Part shown: piece after piece, positions 29,828 through 37,689 of the stretch
Layout of the letters: the number at the start of each line of letters is the position of its first letter
Numbering within the stretch: the first letter of the stretch is position 1
NCBI GenBank assembly: GCA_003599055.1
Contig: QZIM01000005.1
Span: forward strand, 1-41,492
Length of the DNA stretch: 41,492 bases
Origin: Candidatus Woesearchaeota archaeon
GTDB taxonomy: Archaea; Nanobdellota; Nanobdellia; Woesearchaeales; ARS49
Direction of reading: 5' to 3'
Position numbers and translations under genes: made by a program
Notes under the pieces: generated by a model
What the model saw: only the letters and a program-made list of their open reading frames with translations
Database searches by the model: none
What the model was told of the DNA's origin: nothing

Positions 29828-30448
29828 TCAAACAACCGCAATCTTCTTCGCATACATCAAATCAGCGCTTTGCAGGTTGCCGCAGTCCGGGTAAAAGTCG
29901 GGCGTGTTTCTGTCGATGAGGAAGAGGTAGAGTGTGTCGAATCCTTCCGGATAGTCCGTGACGGGCGTTGATTCTCCGGGAATTGGTGCAGGAACGGGTT
30001 TCTGCGGGACTGCGGGAGAGGATGGTTGGCGCTGCCAGCGGACGAACTGGTCAATGGTTAACTCGACCGTGCGGGTTTCTCGTCCGAGTTGGACGACGGC
30101 GTCGCCGGAGTTAAAGTCGCTCACTTTTGATTCGAGCGAGCTGATTTGCCAGTGCGCGTTTGCCCAAGCGCCCTGTCGTGTTTTGCTGTTGTAAAGGCAG
30201 GCGTTTGCGCGCGGGAGCGGGACTTGGCGGGGAAGCCAGGTGTTGGTGAAAGTGATGCGGTGGACGACCGGTCCGGGCGTGGTGCCGCTATATCCTTTTG
30301 TTTCATCGCGCACCGGCGTGATTAATTCTGCGGGAACAGAGATTGCGGTTTCTTCTGTTTTTGAAAAGCCGAAAGGAAGTGCGGAAAGGAGGGTGATTAT
30401 TGCAATGAGTGCTATGCAGAGAATTGCAAGGGAGAGGTTTTTGTTCAT
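29828..30448 (-). CDS. Membrane-anchored secreted protein, unknown
   Basis: 206 residues: an N-terminal transmembrane or signal helix (LSLAILCIALIAIITLLSAL, about 5-24), then an extracytoplasmic domain with a probable beta-rich core (VVHRITFTNTWLPRQVPLPR; TVELTIDQFVRWQRQ), a Pro-rich linker (about 142-165) and a C-terminal block with one Cys (FYPDCGNLQSADLMYAKKI). The family is not recognised. It starts inside the stop of the 88-residue membrane protein (ATGA), the last gene of a three-gene membrane operon. Confidence 0.75.
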   Translation of the reverse strand: MNKNLSLAILCIALIAIITLLSALPFGFSKTEETAISVPAELITPVRDETKGYSGTTPGPVVHRITFTNTWLPRQVPLPRANACLYNSKTRQGAWANAHWQISSLESKVSDFNSGDAVVQLGRETRTVELTIDQFVRWQRQPSSPAVPQKPVPAPIPGESTPVTDYPEGFDTLYLFLIDRNTPDFYPDCGNLQSADLMYAKKIAVV

Positions 30449-30711
30449 CGTTTTTTCCTTTTGTGCGGCGTGGTGACTTTGTGGAAGTGGTAGCCGACAA
30501 GCATCATAAGGAGTGCGCTGAAGGCAAGGAGTCCGAGAATCGCGTTGCGTCCGAGGTCGTACGCGTCAATGCAGTACATAATGAGCATCGAGTACGTAAA
30601 GACGGAAAGGATGTACATTATCTTGTACAGCCGTCGTGAGCGTGCGTACACGACTAAGCTCAGGATGAGTAATGGTACAATGAGTATCCAAAAGACGACT
30701 TCGACCCACAT
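30445..30711 (-). CDS. Small membrane protein, unknown
   Basis: 88 residues with three hydrophobic helices (VVFWILIVPLLILSLVVYA, IMYILSVFTYSMLIMYCI, AILGLLAFSALLMMLVGY) and a basic tail. It is linked by TAATG to the 58-residue gene upstream and by ATGA to the 206-residue secreted protein downstream. No family is recognised. Confidence 0.7.
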   Translation of the reverse strand: MWVEVVFWILIVPLLILSLVVYARSRRLYKIMYILSVFTYSMLIMYCIDAYDLGRNAILGLLAFSALLMMLVGYHFHKVTTPHKRKKR

Positions 30712-30887
30712 TAGACATCACGCTCGCGAAGGTAGTTTGCAAGGAACCAAAAGAATAGGGTGAGCAAGATGAGCGCGATGACTTTGAATGAGCGTGCAAG
30801 GTCAAAGAGGTATTCCCAGGTGAAGTAGAGAATTGTGGCAATGGCAAAGATGATGCCGACCGTGTAAAAGATGTATTCTGTTTTCAT
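30711..30887 (-). CDS. 58-residue two-helix membrane protein
   Basis: Short frame from ATG 30887: MKTEYIFYTVGIIFAIATIL, then YFTWEYLFDLARSF, then VIALILLTLFFWFLANYL and a charged end RERDV. Two transmembrane helices are predicted. Its TAA shares one base with the ATG of the next gene (TAATG), which strongly supports it as a real, coupled gene. Confidence 0.7.
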   Translation of the reverse strand: MKTEYIFYTVGIIFAIATILYFTWEYLFDLARSFKVIALILLTLFFWFLANYLRERDV

Positions 30888-30936
30888 TGCTCTTCTCTTT
30901 TTTACTACAAACTACCGACTACTAACTACAAGCCGC

Positions 30937-31143
30937 TTACCCCTCATTACTATTTAAGTCTTGCGTGCAGAGTTTTGCATCAATGGTGGCGTCACCGCAC
31001 ACGCACACGGCGTCATCGCACGTGCAGGGTTTGTTGTTGAGGGTGCAGGTGACTGCGGCAGTGGGTGTTGGCGGCTCATAAAATACGGCAACGCCGATGA
31101 GAAGGCCAAGGAAGAAGGCAGTGATGAGGATGCGCGGGTTCAT
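30937..31143 (-). CDS. Small secreted cysteine-rich protein
   Basis: 68 residues: an N-terminal anchor or signal helix (ILITAFFLGLLIGVAVFY, about 5-22), a Pro/Thr linker, then a compact Cys-rich tail with seven cysteines (CTLNNKPCTCDDAVCVCG ... KLC). Possible metal- or disulfide-bonded knot. Its ATG overlaps the stop of the thioredoxin-like gene upstream (ATGA), implying that the thioredoxin-like protein handles its disulfides (inference). Confidence 0.72.
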   Translation of the reverse strand: MNPRILITAFFLGLLIGVAVFYEPPTPTAAVTCTLNNKPCTCDDAVCVCGDATIDAKLCTQDLNSNEG

Positions 31144-31490
31144 TGAATCACCCGGGCAAGGCGCTCTGCGCTTTGGTATCCGTACAGCACGGTTCCGTTG
31201 ATGATGAAGCTGGGGGTTCCCATAATGCGGTTCGGTGCTGCGGCAAACGCGCAAAAGTCTGCGTTGTATTCTTCAATAAGGAAGGTGTTGCCGTGTGTTC
31301 GCGCAAGTTCTTCGAGTGCGGGTTTTTGTCCCCAGCACGCAACGCACAGGGGTGAGCTGAAGTATGTGATGGTGTTTGAGGAGTTGCTGCCATACGTGCG
31401 CGAGGGGCATTCTGCTGCGGCAATGGCGGGAAGATAGGTGAGCGCAAGGACGAGCGCGATGAGGAGTCCGAAGGCGAGGAAGAAGTGCAT
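31140..31490 (-). CDS. Secreted thioredoxin-like protein
   Basis: 116 residues: a signal helix (FFLAFGLLIALVLALTYL), then a thioredoxin-like domain with active site CVAC in ITYFSSPLCVACWGQKPALE (about 53-58), two further cysteines and a cis-proline block MGTPSFIINGTVLYGY. Extracytoplasmic disulfide chemistry is likely. ATG 31490 follows TATA-like CATTTATTAG (complement of about 31510-31519), which lies back-to-back with the purO promoter. Co-transcribed with the Cys-rich 68-residue protein. Confidence 0.85.
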   Translation of the reverse strand: MHFFLAFGLLIALVLALTYLPAIAAAECPSRTYGSNSSNTITYFSSPLCVACWGQKPALEELARTHGNTFLIEEYNADFCAFAAAPNRIMGTPSFIINGTVLYGYQSAERLARVIQ

Positions 31491-31570
31491 GAAGAGGATT
31501 GAACCGCGGGGGGCTAATAAATGTTTTGGAGAACCATAATGAATAAAAACATGAAAAGCAGACAAAAAGT

Positions 31571-32302
31571 ATGTCTCTTGAAGCCCTCGCCGAAATGGAA
31601 TATCCGGGCAGGTTTATTATTCTTGGGCGCGATAAGAGGAATGAGTGTAATGTGGCGATTTACGGGCTTACGGGACGGAGTCCTGCGTCTCAGGCGCGAA
31701 AGATAGTATATAATGCAGTGAAGAAAGAGGTTCAAGTTGAGCCAACGGAGCCGGATGTGCTAAGGACGGGCGACCCTGCCTTGCTGATTTATCCCGCAAT
31801 GATGATGGGATACGAGTTTGCCGTAAGTAATGGTGCTCAGACAAAATCTGTGGCAAATCAGTTACATGCACCGTCTGCACCCGTACATGTTTTGATGTTG
31901 GCGCACAGTCAATGGAGTTTTGAGCCGGACGCGCCGCATTATACTCCGCGTATCAGCGGGTGTTTTGTGCGCGAGGAAGGCGGGCTGATTGTGCATAAGC
32001 GTGCAGAGAATGGTTCGGCAGTCAAGCACATTTTTGAGGTGCCGATGATTCCGGGCAGGGGTTCGCTTATTGCAACGTATGATGGCGCAAACAGGAATCC
32101 GCTTCCTTCGTTTTCAGGTGAGCCACGGCTGGTTTCAATCGAAGGCAATAGTGCAGAGGATATGGCAGAGCAAGTGTACGCCACGATTGCGCCAAAGGAT
32201 GGCTGCCCTGATTTTCGCGTTGCGGTTGCTGCGGCATACGTGAACACGCGCAGGGGCGGAAAGGATGTGGGAATTGTTAATCGTCAGGAGGGTGGCAAAT
32301 GA
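31571..32302 (+). CDS. purO: IMP cyclohydrolase (PurO-like family)
   Basis: 243-residue enzyme closing FAICAR to IMP, the last step of purine synthesis. The conserved blocks are those of the IMP cyclohydrolase family: YPGRFIILGRDKRNE, then YGLTGRSPASQARKI, a central VSNGAQT, EPDAPHYTPRISGC, and NPLPSFSGEPRLVS. The last two are very close to the form common in clostridia. The AICAR transformylase gene follows with ATGA overlap, so both final steps are encoded as separate, coupled proteins. No other purine gene is seen in the window. Confidence 0.88.
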   Translation: MSLEALAEMEYPGRFIILGRDKRNECNVAIYGLTGRSPASQARKIVYNAVKKEVQVEPTEPDVLRTGDPALLIYPAMMMGYEFAVSNGAQTKSVANQLHAPSAPVHVLMLAHSQWSFEPDAPHYTPRISGCFVREEGGLIVHKRAENGSAVKHIFEVPMIPGRGSLIATYDGANRNPLPSFSGEPRLVSIEGNSAEDMAEQVYATIAPKDGCPDFRVAVAAAYVNTRRGGKDVGIVNRQEGGK

Positions 32303-33345
32303 AGCGCGATGATTATCGAAAATCACAAGAGGAAGATTTTCCGGAAGAGTTGATTGTTGGAGGGGTTTCTTTTGGGAAGGAGCGTGGTTTGCGCTATGGG
32401 TGGAATCCCGGCCAGCCTGCGGCGTTTTATCGTGAAATCGGGGCGCATGGACCAACGCTTGGCAATATGCGCATACTTCAGGAGAATCCAAACAAGCGGC
32501 TTGGATACATCAATATGGAGGATGCGAGCGCGGCGCTCAGTATTGTCCATCAATTGCACCAACTGTATGGCAATAAGGAAAAAATTGTTGCAGTTATGAA
32601 GCACGTGATTCCAAGTGGTGTTGGGAAGGGGTCTTCAGTGACGCAAGCATTTGAGCGTGCGTGGAAGTGTAATAGCCTTTCTGCGTTTGGGGGCGTCGTA
32701 GGCGTGAGTGATGTTGTCGATGAAAGTCTTGCGCGATTGCTTGGTTCGAAAGAGTATTTTGTGGAGGCAATTGTTGCCCCTGGGTATTCGGATAGTGCGC
32801 GTGAACTGCTTGCGCAAAAGAAGGATTTGCGGGTGCTTGAAGTGGGCGCGCTTGAAGAGATTGTTGAGAGTCCGGTTGAGTACAAGAGGGTACGCGGCGG
32901 TTTGCTGGTGCAGGAGCGTTATCAGACAAAAGTACGGGGACCTAATGATTTGAAGGTCGTATCCGCGCGGCAGCCAACGCAAGAAGAGCTTGATACTGCG
33001 GTGTTTTTGTGGAACGTGTGCGGATTTGTGCGCTCAAACGCGATTGTAATCGGGGACAGCGTGCAAACAATAGGTATCGGTTCAGGCCAGCAGAGCAGAA
33101 TTGACAGTTTTGACCTTGCAGTACGGTATGCACAGACAAGAAGTGGTCTTGGTTGCAGGGGAAAGGTTGCTGCATCTGATGCGTTTTTCCCGAAAGCAGA
33201 CTGTGTGGAGCTTGCCGCAAGGGAGGGAATTTCTGCAATTGTGTACACATTAGGGTCAATTGAGGACAAGAGCAGTATTGCGGTTGCAAACGAGCACGGG
33301 ATTGCCTTGCTTGACGCAAGCGAACGGTGTTTTACACACGGATAA
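32299..33345 (+). CDS. AICAR transformylase (free-standing)
   Basis: 348-residue protein equal to the transformylase half of PurH. LRYGWNPGQPAAFYRE at the start, GYINMEDASAALSIVHQL, the catalytic MKHVIPSGVG (Lys-His), SLSAFGGVVGVSDVVD, FVEAIVAPGYS, VRSNAIVIGD, and SGQQSRIDSFDLAV, then SDAFFPKADCVELAA near the C-terminus. It formylates AICAR using 10-formyltetrahydrofolate. There is no cyclohydrolase domain; that is supplied by the overlapping purO upstream. Confidence 0.9.
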   Translation: MKRDDYRKSQEEDFPEELIVGGVSFGKERGLRYGWNPGQPAAFYREIGAHGPTLGNMRILQENPNKRLGYINMEDASAALSIVHQLHQLYGNKEKIVAVMKHVIPSGVGKGSSVTQAFERAWKCNSLSAFGGVVGVSDVVDESLARLLGSKEYFVEAIVAPGYSDSARELLAQKKDLRVLEVGALEEIVESPVEYKRVRGGLLVQERYQTKVRGPNDLKVVSARQPTQEELDTAVFLWNVCGFVRSNAIVIGDSVQTIGIGSGQQSRIDSFDLAVRYAQTRSGLGCRGKVAASDAFFPKADCVELAAREGISAIVYTLGSIEDKSSIAVANEHGIALLDASERCFTHG

Positions 33346-33445
33346 TGCTCCTTTTAAAAGCTAATTCATTTATAAATGAACGCCGGTTTATCGTCGATGG
33401 AAGAAAAGCTTTAAATAGGATGAGGGGGAGAAAAGGGTTGTAGGG

Positions 33446-33598
33446 ATGATGGATATGAAAAAGAAGTTTCGGTGCGGAGCGTGCAATTGGCGGTTCTCAA
33501 GAGCGCACGCTCCAAAGATGTGCCCGTATTGCGGAAAGGAAAAGGTCGAAGAGGACAAGACGCAGGCCGCAGATGACTTGTTAAGGGAGCTTGAGTAA
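33446..33598 (+). CDS. Small zinc-ribbon protein
   Basis: 50 residues with two CxxC knuckles (FRCGACNWRF and MCPYCGKEK), a rubredoxin- or zinc-ribbon-like fold, followed by an acidic helix. It probably binds zinc or iron; the nucleic-acid or protein partner is unknown. The ATG codons at 33446, 33449 and 33455 are in the same frame. A TATA-like CTTTAAATAGG (about 33409-33419) supports the start. The following gene begins after a strong ribosome-binding site. Confidence 0.78.
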   Translation: MMDMKKKFRCGACNWRFSRAHAPKMCPYCGKEKVEEDKTQAADDLLRELE

Positions 33599-33605
33599 GG
33601 TTTTC

Positions 33606-33614
33606 AGGAGGTGA
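33606..33614 (+). promoter_or_regulatory. Perfect Shine-Dalgarno AGGAGGTGA
   Basis: Matches the 16S 3' end along nine bases and lies 5 nt upstream of ATG 33620, deciding that start over the GTG at 33611. It contrasts with the leaderless first genes: internal operon genes appear to use Shine-Dalgarno initiation. Confidence 0.8.
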
Positions 33615-33619
33615 CGGGA

Positions 33620-34102
33620 ATGGACCGAAGTGAGGTGTTACGGATTCTTTTGACTGATGAGCGGGTTTCTCACGCGTACGCGTCCGGTGTTGCAGGGCAG
33701 GGTGTTTCCCTGATTGCAGGGAAGGGGCTGCAGCCGGGGCACGTTGAGTCACAGATTGTGTATTGCGGGAATAGGCCGCTTGAGCAAAAGGATTATTGGT
33801 GCCGGTTGCACGTTTCGCGCTCAATGAAGCGCAGTATGCTGTTCTTCACGTCAGTGTCAGCGGTCACTGTTTCGCTTATTTATCCGAAAAATGCAGGCGC
33901 GCGCAGGAGTGTCGGGGGGTATGGGGTGCACGTTCCTACGTCGGACGCGCAGGTAATTGAACAGGCGGTTATGGGCGACCCGACGATTTTGCTCACGCTC
34001 TTTGAACAGGTGTTTCCAAAGGAATTCGCAAAAGAGAATAAGGGGCATCCGTTACAGATGGACCCGAATTGGGATAAGAACGTCAGCGTGAAAGTTTTTT
34101 AA
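33620..34102 (+). CDS. Unknown soluble protein
   Basis: 160 residues from ATG 33620. No membrane helix, signal or recognised motif. Alternating hydrophobic stretches (QIVYCGNRPLEQKDYWCRLH, SMLFFTSVSAVTVSLIY) suggest an alpha/beta protein. Co-transcribed with the zinc-ribbon gene, 21 nt apart. Function unknown. Confidence 0.7.
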   Translation: MDRSEVLRILLTDERVSHAYASGVAGQGVSLIAGKGLQPGHVESQIVYCGNRPLEQKDYWCRLHVSRSMKRSMLFFTSVSAVTVSLIYPKNAGARRSVGGYGVHVPTSDAQVIEQAVMGDPTILLTLFEQVFPKEFAKENKGHPLQMDPNWDKNVSVKVF

Positions 34103-34115
34103 AAAAAGGAAAAAA

Positions 34116-35267
34116 TTATTCTTCAACGGTCGGCGCGCTTATTTCCGCTTCTTCCTGCGGAATTGAGCTCACCATAATCTCGCCGGAAGTAAGGTTGCGG
34201 TAGGATATGGGTGTTCCAAGGGCGCGTTCGATAACGGCGATGTTTCGTGCAACGAGTGCGCCGTCTTTTTCGACAGTGCCGATTTGGTTCCAGACTTGGG
34301 CAACAACAGGGTAGATGTTGGCGTCACTGCTGGCAACGACCGTGGGCACAAGCTCGATTGCGTATTTTTTGATGAGTAGTTTGCCGCGTGCGCTGGTGAC
34401 ATCAACGGTTTTGGCGTCGCGGAGTTTCATGTTAAGGCCGACCGCAAAGAGTTCTTCAAGGATGCTTGCGTTGTAGCATTCAGTGCATTTTTCGTCGGTG
34501 ATGAGTGTTAAGTCGACAAGCCCTTCGGTTTTGCCGGAGGTGACGTTCACGTACGGCGGGTAGACGGAGCGCAAAACGAGCTTGCCGTCGTTTTCAACCG
34601 TTCCGACCTCAGCCCAAATGTCAGAGATGAGCGGGTATTCGAGCGAGTCGTTGCTCATAATGAGGGTTGGCAGGCGTTCAATGGTGTATTTGGCGATGAG
34701 TGCCTTGCCTTCTTCGCTTTGTGATGAGACTGTTTTTTGTGAGGTGACGGCGATGCCGTTTTCTTTGAATTGGTCAAGGACTTGGGTGAGGTTAAAGCAG
34801 TCCGGGCAGTTGGGGGCGGAAAGGACGGTGAGCGTGACTTGGCCGCGGGTTTTTTTGGTCGCAACGTCATAGTACGGCGCGGGTGCCTGGTCGAACACGA
34901 GTGCGTCTTGGCGTTTGTCAAAATTGTCAATGGTGAGGTTGTCTGTTTCGCCAAGGACAAGGACTGCAGGGTATCGCGCAACTGCGTAGGTTGCGGCAAG
35001 TTCTTCGCTTTCCGCGATGGTTTTGTTTTCAACAGAAGTGATGTTGACGCTTGGCTGTCCTGCAAGGAATGCAAGTGCTGCTTGGGGGTTCCAGCAGTCG
35101 GTGCAGTCTGAGCCAAGAACCAGGATGCGCAGCTCAAGGAGTTCGGGTGCAGCGGGTGCTTGGGGTGTTGGGACAGAGAGGGTAAGATACAGGCTGACGC
35201 CCATAACGATAAGGAGGAGTGCGATGAGGTAGGTGTTGATGTCTTTGAGCGCGTGTTTCTTTTTCAT
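34116..35267 (-). CDS. Membrane-anchored protein with three tandem thioredoxin-like domains
   Basis: 383 residues: a basic start, one transmembrane helix (about 11-31), then three repeated thioredoxin-like units facing the outside. Each has a CxxC active site, CTDCWN (Cys 55/58), CPDCFN (154/157) and CTECYN (261/264), and each a proline-containing partner block: ARYPAVLV, ERLPTLIM, ELVPTVVA. Linkers also repeat (WAEVGTVENDGKLVLRS and WNQIGTVEKDGALVARN). The repetition shows internal duplication. Likely a multi-site disulfide carrier. It ends the transcript that starts at 36371. A GGAGGG ribosome-binding-like site precedes the ATG. Confidence 0.85.
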   Translation of the reverse strand: MKKKHALKDINTYLIALLLIVMGVSLYLTLSVPTPQAPAAPELLELRILVLGSDCTDCWNPQAALAFLAGQPSVNITSVENKTIAESEELAATYAVARYPAVLVLGETDNLTIDNFDKRQDALVFDQAPAPYYDVATKKTRGQVTLTVLSAPNCPDCFNLTQVLDQFKENGIAVTSQKTVSSQSEEGKALIAKYTIERLPTLIMSNDSLEYPLISDIWAEVGTVENDGKLVLRSVYPPYVNVTSGKTEGLVDLTLITDEKCTECYNASILEELFAVGLNMKLRDAKTVDVTSARGKLLIKKYAIELVPTVVASSDANIYPVVAQVWNQIGTVEKDGALVARNIAVIERALGTPISYRNLTSGEIMVSSIPQEEAEISAPTVEE

Positions 35268-35356
35268 AAGTGTCAGCCCTCCGGGAAGGGGTATTTATGC
35301 TTTTAGATTCTTGCCAATACCCAATTACAAATAACAAAAAAGCCAAAAACTGTTTC

Positions 35357-35563
35357 TCAACACCCGCCGACCATGGATGGCAGGTTTTGCAGGTTGCTGG
35401 GCAGTTGCGGGTTGCTTGCGCCGGTTCCCGCCTGTGCGGTTGCCGTGGTGCTGTATTGGCCTTGTGCCAGTGTGTTCTTAAGGGAGAACAGCTGGAACGC
35501 CTGGACTCCTGCGATGAGCACGAGTGCGCCGAGCACGATTGCAATGACAACGTTCTTGTTCAT
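35357..35563 (-). CDS. Small anchored protein ending in MVGGC
   Basis: 68 residues: one N-terminal transmembrane helix (VVIAIVLGALVLIAGVQAF), a short stretch resembling the neighbour's (QAFQLFSLK), an Ala/Thr/Gly/Gln-rich linker, and the C-terminus NLPSMVGGC. The same last five residues end the next protein (35643-36371). The only cysteine is the last residue. It is preceded by a GGAGGT ribosome-binding site (about 35567-35573). Function unknown; the shared C-terminal cysteine suggests processing or redox capture. Confidence 0.78.
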   Translation of the reverse strand: MNKNVVIAIVLGALVLIAGVQAFQLFSLKNTLAQGQYSTTATAQAGTGASNPQLPSNLQNLPSMVGGC

Positions 35564-35642
35564 GGGATACCTCCGTATGATTTTTTGTAAATGGAACCAA
35601 CCACTATCTACTAACTACTAACTACCAACCGCCAATAACCGC

Positions 35643-36371
35643 TTAGCATCCTCCGACCATTGCCGGGGCGTCTGCAAGGACGCTTGCGTCTCCGCCGACG
35701 AGTTTCACGCCGATTTCAACCATGTTTTTGGGGAACCAGAGTGTTTTCCAGCGGAGTGCTTCGCGAAGGACTTCCGCATCGGTCATGTCGGTGTTTTTCA
35801 TAAGGTAGAGGGTGATTGCGTGGATTGCGGGCGCGTGTGAGCAGCCGCAGGTGAGTTGGCCTTGGTTTGTTATTGAGACCGGTCCGACGCCGCAGCAGTA
35901 TTCGCAGCTGATGCCGACGGGCTTGGTTGCAAGGTTGATATAGCGTTGCCAGACGTCGGGGTTGTTTTGCTGGACGTCCTGCTTGATTGCAGGGTAGAGT
36001 TTGTATGCGAGGAACTGGAGTGCGGTGACCGGGTCATCGTAGCTGATGCCAAGGTCCTTGCCGTAGTCAGGGGTTCCCTGGGGTATCATTGCATCGATGA
36101 CGCCTTGGGCGTCTTTTGCTTCGGAGAGGTCGATGACTGCGGCGACGCTTTGTGCGGAGCTTTTGATGCTGTTGATGTCAACCGAGCTAAGGTCGGGATT
36201 GGAAAGGACGGCAACCCTGCTCGTGGTTCCGCCAAGTGTGGTTGGCGCGCCAAGGGACGAGCTGAGTTGGAAGAGCTGGATTTGGTTGAAGAGGATGAGG
36301 ACTGCTGCAATGGCAATGACCCAGACCATCGGGCCGCTGAACGTGTCGTCGTTTTGGTTTTGTTTTTTCAT
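35643..36371 (-). CDS. Anchored Cys/His-rich protein ending in MVGGC
   Basis: 242 residues: a transmembrane helix (about 15-35), an extracytoplasmic helical region, then a Cys/His cluster: Cys 156, 159, 160 (ISCEYCCG), Cys 175 and 177 (TCGCSHA), and His 179 and 184. This resembles PCYCGC-type metal- or disulfide-binding segments. A helical block TDMTDAEVLREALRWKTLWF follows. The final residues are PAMVGGC, shared with the neighbouring 68-residue protein. The function is unknown; membership of an envelope thiol system is inferred from neighbours. TATA-like CCTTAAATATTAAAG lies about 40 nt upstream. Confidence 0.78.
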   Translation of the reverse strand: MKKQNQNDDTFSGPMVWVIAIAAVLILFNQIQLFQLSSSLGAPTTLGGTTSRVAVLSNPDLSSVDINSIKSSAQSVAAVIDLSEAKDAQGVIDAMIPQGTPDYGKDLGISYDDPVTALQFLAYKLYPAIKQDVQQNNPDVWQRYINLATKPVGISCEYCCGVGPVSITNQGQLTCGCSHAPAIHAITLYLMKNTDMTDAEVLREALRWKTLWFPKNMVEIGVKLVGGDASVLADAPAMVGGC

Positions 36372-36415
36372 AGGGGAACACCCGAACTTTTACATTTGGT
36401 GAAATGCTTTAATAT

Positions 36416-37405
36416 TTAAGGTTTATGGATGCGTGAGTCGGAAAAGTATGCGCGGTAAATTGAGCGTACCATAATGAAGAGGAGGGTAAGGGCGATGGCT
36501 GCACCGATGAGGTTTGCCGTCGTGCCGGTCCAAAATGTGCTTGCGACAACGGATTCATTGATGCGGGTGAAAAAGCTCATGGTCCAGGGAATGTATTTGG
36601 GAATTTCATTCATAAAGACGCGGGTTCCTGCAAATGCAACCATAACGATTCCGACAAGTGCAAGGATGATTCCGCCGATGATGCCGTAAAGGTGGGTGTG
36701 GATGGTGTGGCGAAAGAGGGTGAATTGGACGTGCCTGCTGGTGATGTATTTGCTGAAGTCATAGCGGTCGGAAAAGTACGAGACGATGAGAAGGGGAAGC
36801 GTGACGCCAAGGGCGTAGCTGCCGAAAAGGAGGGTTGCGGATAGGACGTTTGCCGTGTTTGCGGCAAGGAGGAGGACGCCGCCAAGGATAGGACCAACAC
36901 ACGGGGTCCAGCCGATGGCAAAGAAGAATCCCAAAAGAAGCGAGCCAAGCCCGTCTTTTGGCTGGTGCTTGATGCGAAAGTCAACAAAGCCAAAGCCGGT
37001 GTTAAGGGCGAGCATAATGCCGAACAGGATGAGGACGAGTCCGGAAAGTGTTGCGAAGAATTCTTTGTAAATGTTAAAGAAGTCGCCGACGAGCCCTGCG
37101 ATAATGCCGAAAATGACGAATGCAATAATCATGCCAAGCGAGAAGAGTGAGGTCATAAGGAATGCGCGTTTGCGTTCTTTGAAGAGGTAGCTAAAGAATG
37201 TGGGGATGACGACAAATCCGCACGGGGAGGTGAAGGTGAGGATGCCGCCAAGGAATGCGATAAGAAGGGTGATGGAGTGGGCGAGTTGGTCTTGGTATTC
37301 CTGAAGTTTGATGATGCCGGGAGGGAAGACGACGTCCTGTGCGGCAGCGGTTGTAGCAAGGAGAATGCCAAAAACCAAGAACCAACCGCCAACAACGCGT
37401 CTCAT
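36416..37405 (-). CDS. CcdA/DsbD-family transmembrane thiol reductant transporter
   Basis: 329-residue membrane protein. An N-terminal signal (to about 22) precedes a CcdA-like core of about six helices with the two reactive-Cys motifs: TFTSPCGFVVIPTF (about 55-68) and AIGWTPCVGPILGG (about 168-181). Typically such a protein passes electrons from cytoplasmic thioredoxin to extracytoplasmic thiol proteins. Two further helices near the C-terminus are extra. It starts inside the stop of the small Cys-rich lipoprotein gene (ATGA). Confidence 0.9.
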   Translation of the reverse strand: MRRVVGGWFLVFGILLATTAAAQDVVFPPGIIKLQEYQDQLAHSITLLIAFLGGILTFTSPCGFVVIPTFFSYLFKERKRAFLMTSLFSLGMIIAFVIFGIIAGLVGDFFNIYKEFFATLSGLVLILFGIMLALNTGFGFVDFRIKHQPKDGLGSLLLGFFFAIGWTPCVGPILGGVLLLAANTANVLSATLLFGSYALGVTLPLLIVSYFSDRYDFSKYITSRHVQFTLFRHTIHTHLYGIIGGIILALVGIVMVAFAGTRVFMNEIPKYIPWTMSFFTRINESVVASTFWTGTTANLIGAAIALTLLFIMVRSIYRAYFSDSRIHKP

Positions 37406-37626
37406 GCGAACGTTTTATACTCCTCCCGCGTGCAAATATGGTTTCGTTCGTTTGGCATACAGCCATAGCAGGATGGCCCGATTATTTTTCCGTCTTTCAT
37501 TTCGTTCATGAGCATCCAGGGATTGTTGTCTTGGTCGCAGAGCGATTTATATTCTTGCTGTTCGGAAGTGAGCTGTTCTTCTGCGCAGGCGGCAAGGATG
37601 AGCAGCAAAAGGGCAACCCGTTTCAT
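37402..37626 (-). CDS. Small cysteine-rich lipoprotein
   Basis: 74 residues: a lipobox signal peptide (MKRVALLLLILAAC, Cys 14) and a mature part with four further cysteines (SLCDQDNN, SCYGC, NHIC). ATG 37626 is chosen because it begins exactly at a lipoprotein signal peptide; the longer frame adds a basic leader. Likely metal- or disulfide-bound. Coupled to the CcdA-like gene by an ATGA overlap, so a redox partner role is plausible. Confidence 0.75.
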   Translation of the reverse strand: MKRVALLLLILAACAEEQLTSEQQEYKSLCDQDNNPWMLMNEMKDGKIIGPSCYGCMPNERNHICTREEYKTFA

Positions 37627-37689
37627 ATTTGTGTCAGCGAATCTTCTCTTTTTATGTCTTGTGAACAAAGTTTTACAAAAAGTGTAAAA

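Noticed and set aside
36385-36405. Third BlaI-like site upstream of the Cys/His-rich MVGGC gene
   Set aside because: TTACATTTGGTGAAA matches only one arm plus three of four bases of the other; too weak to claim.
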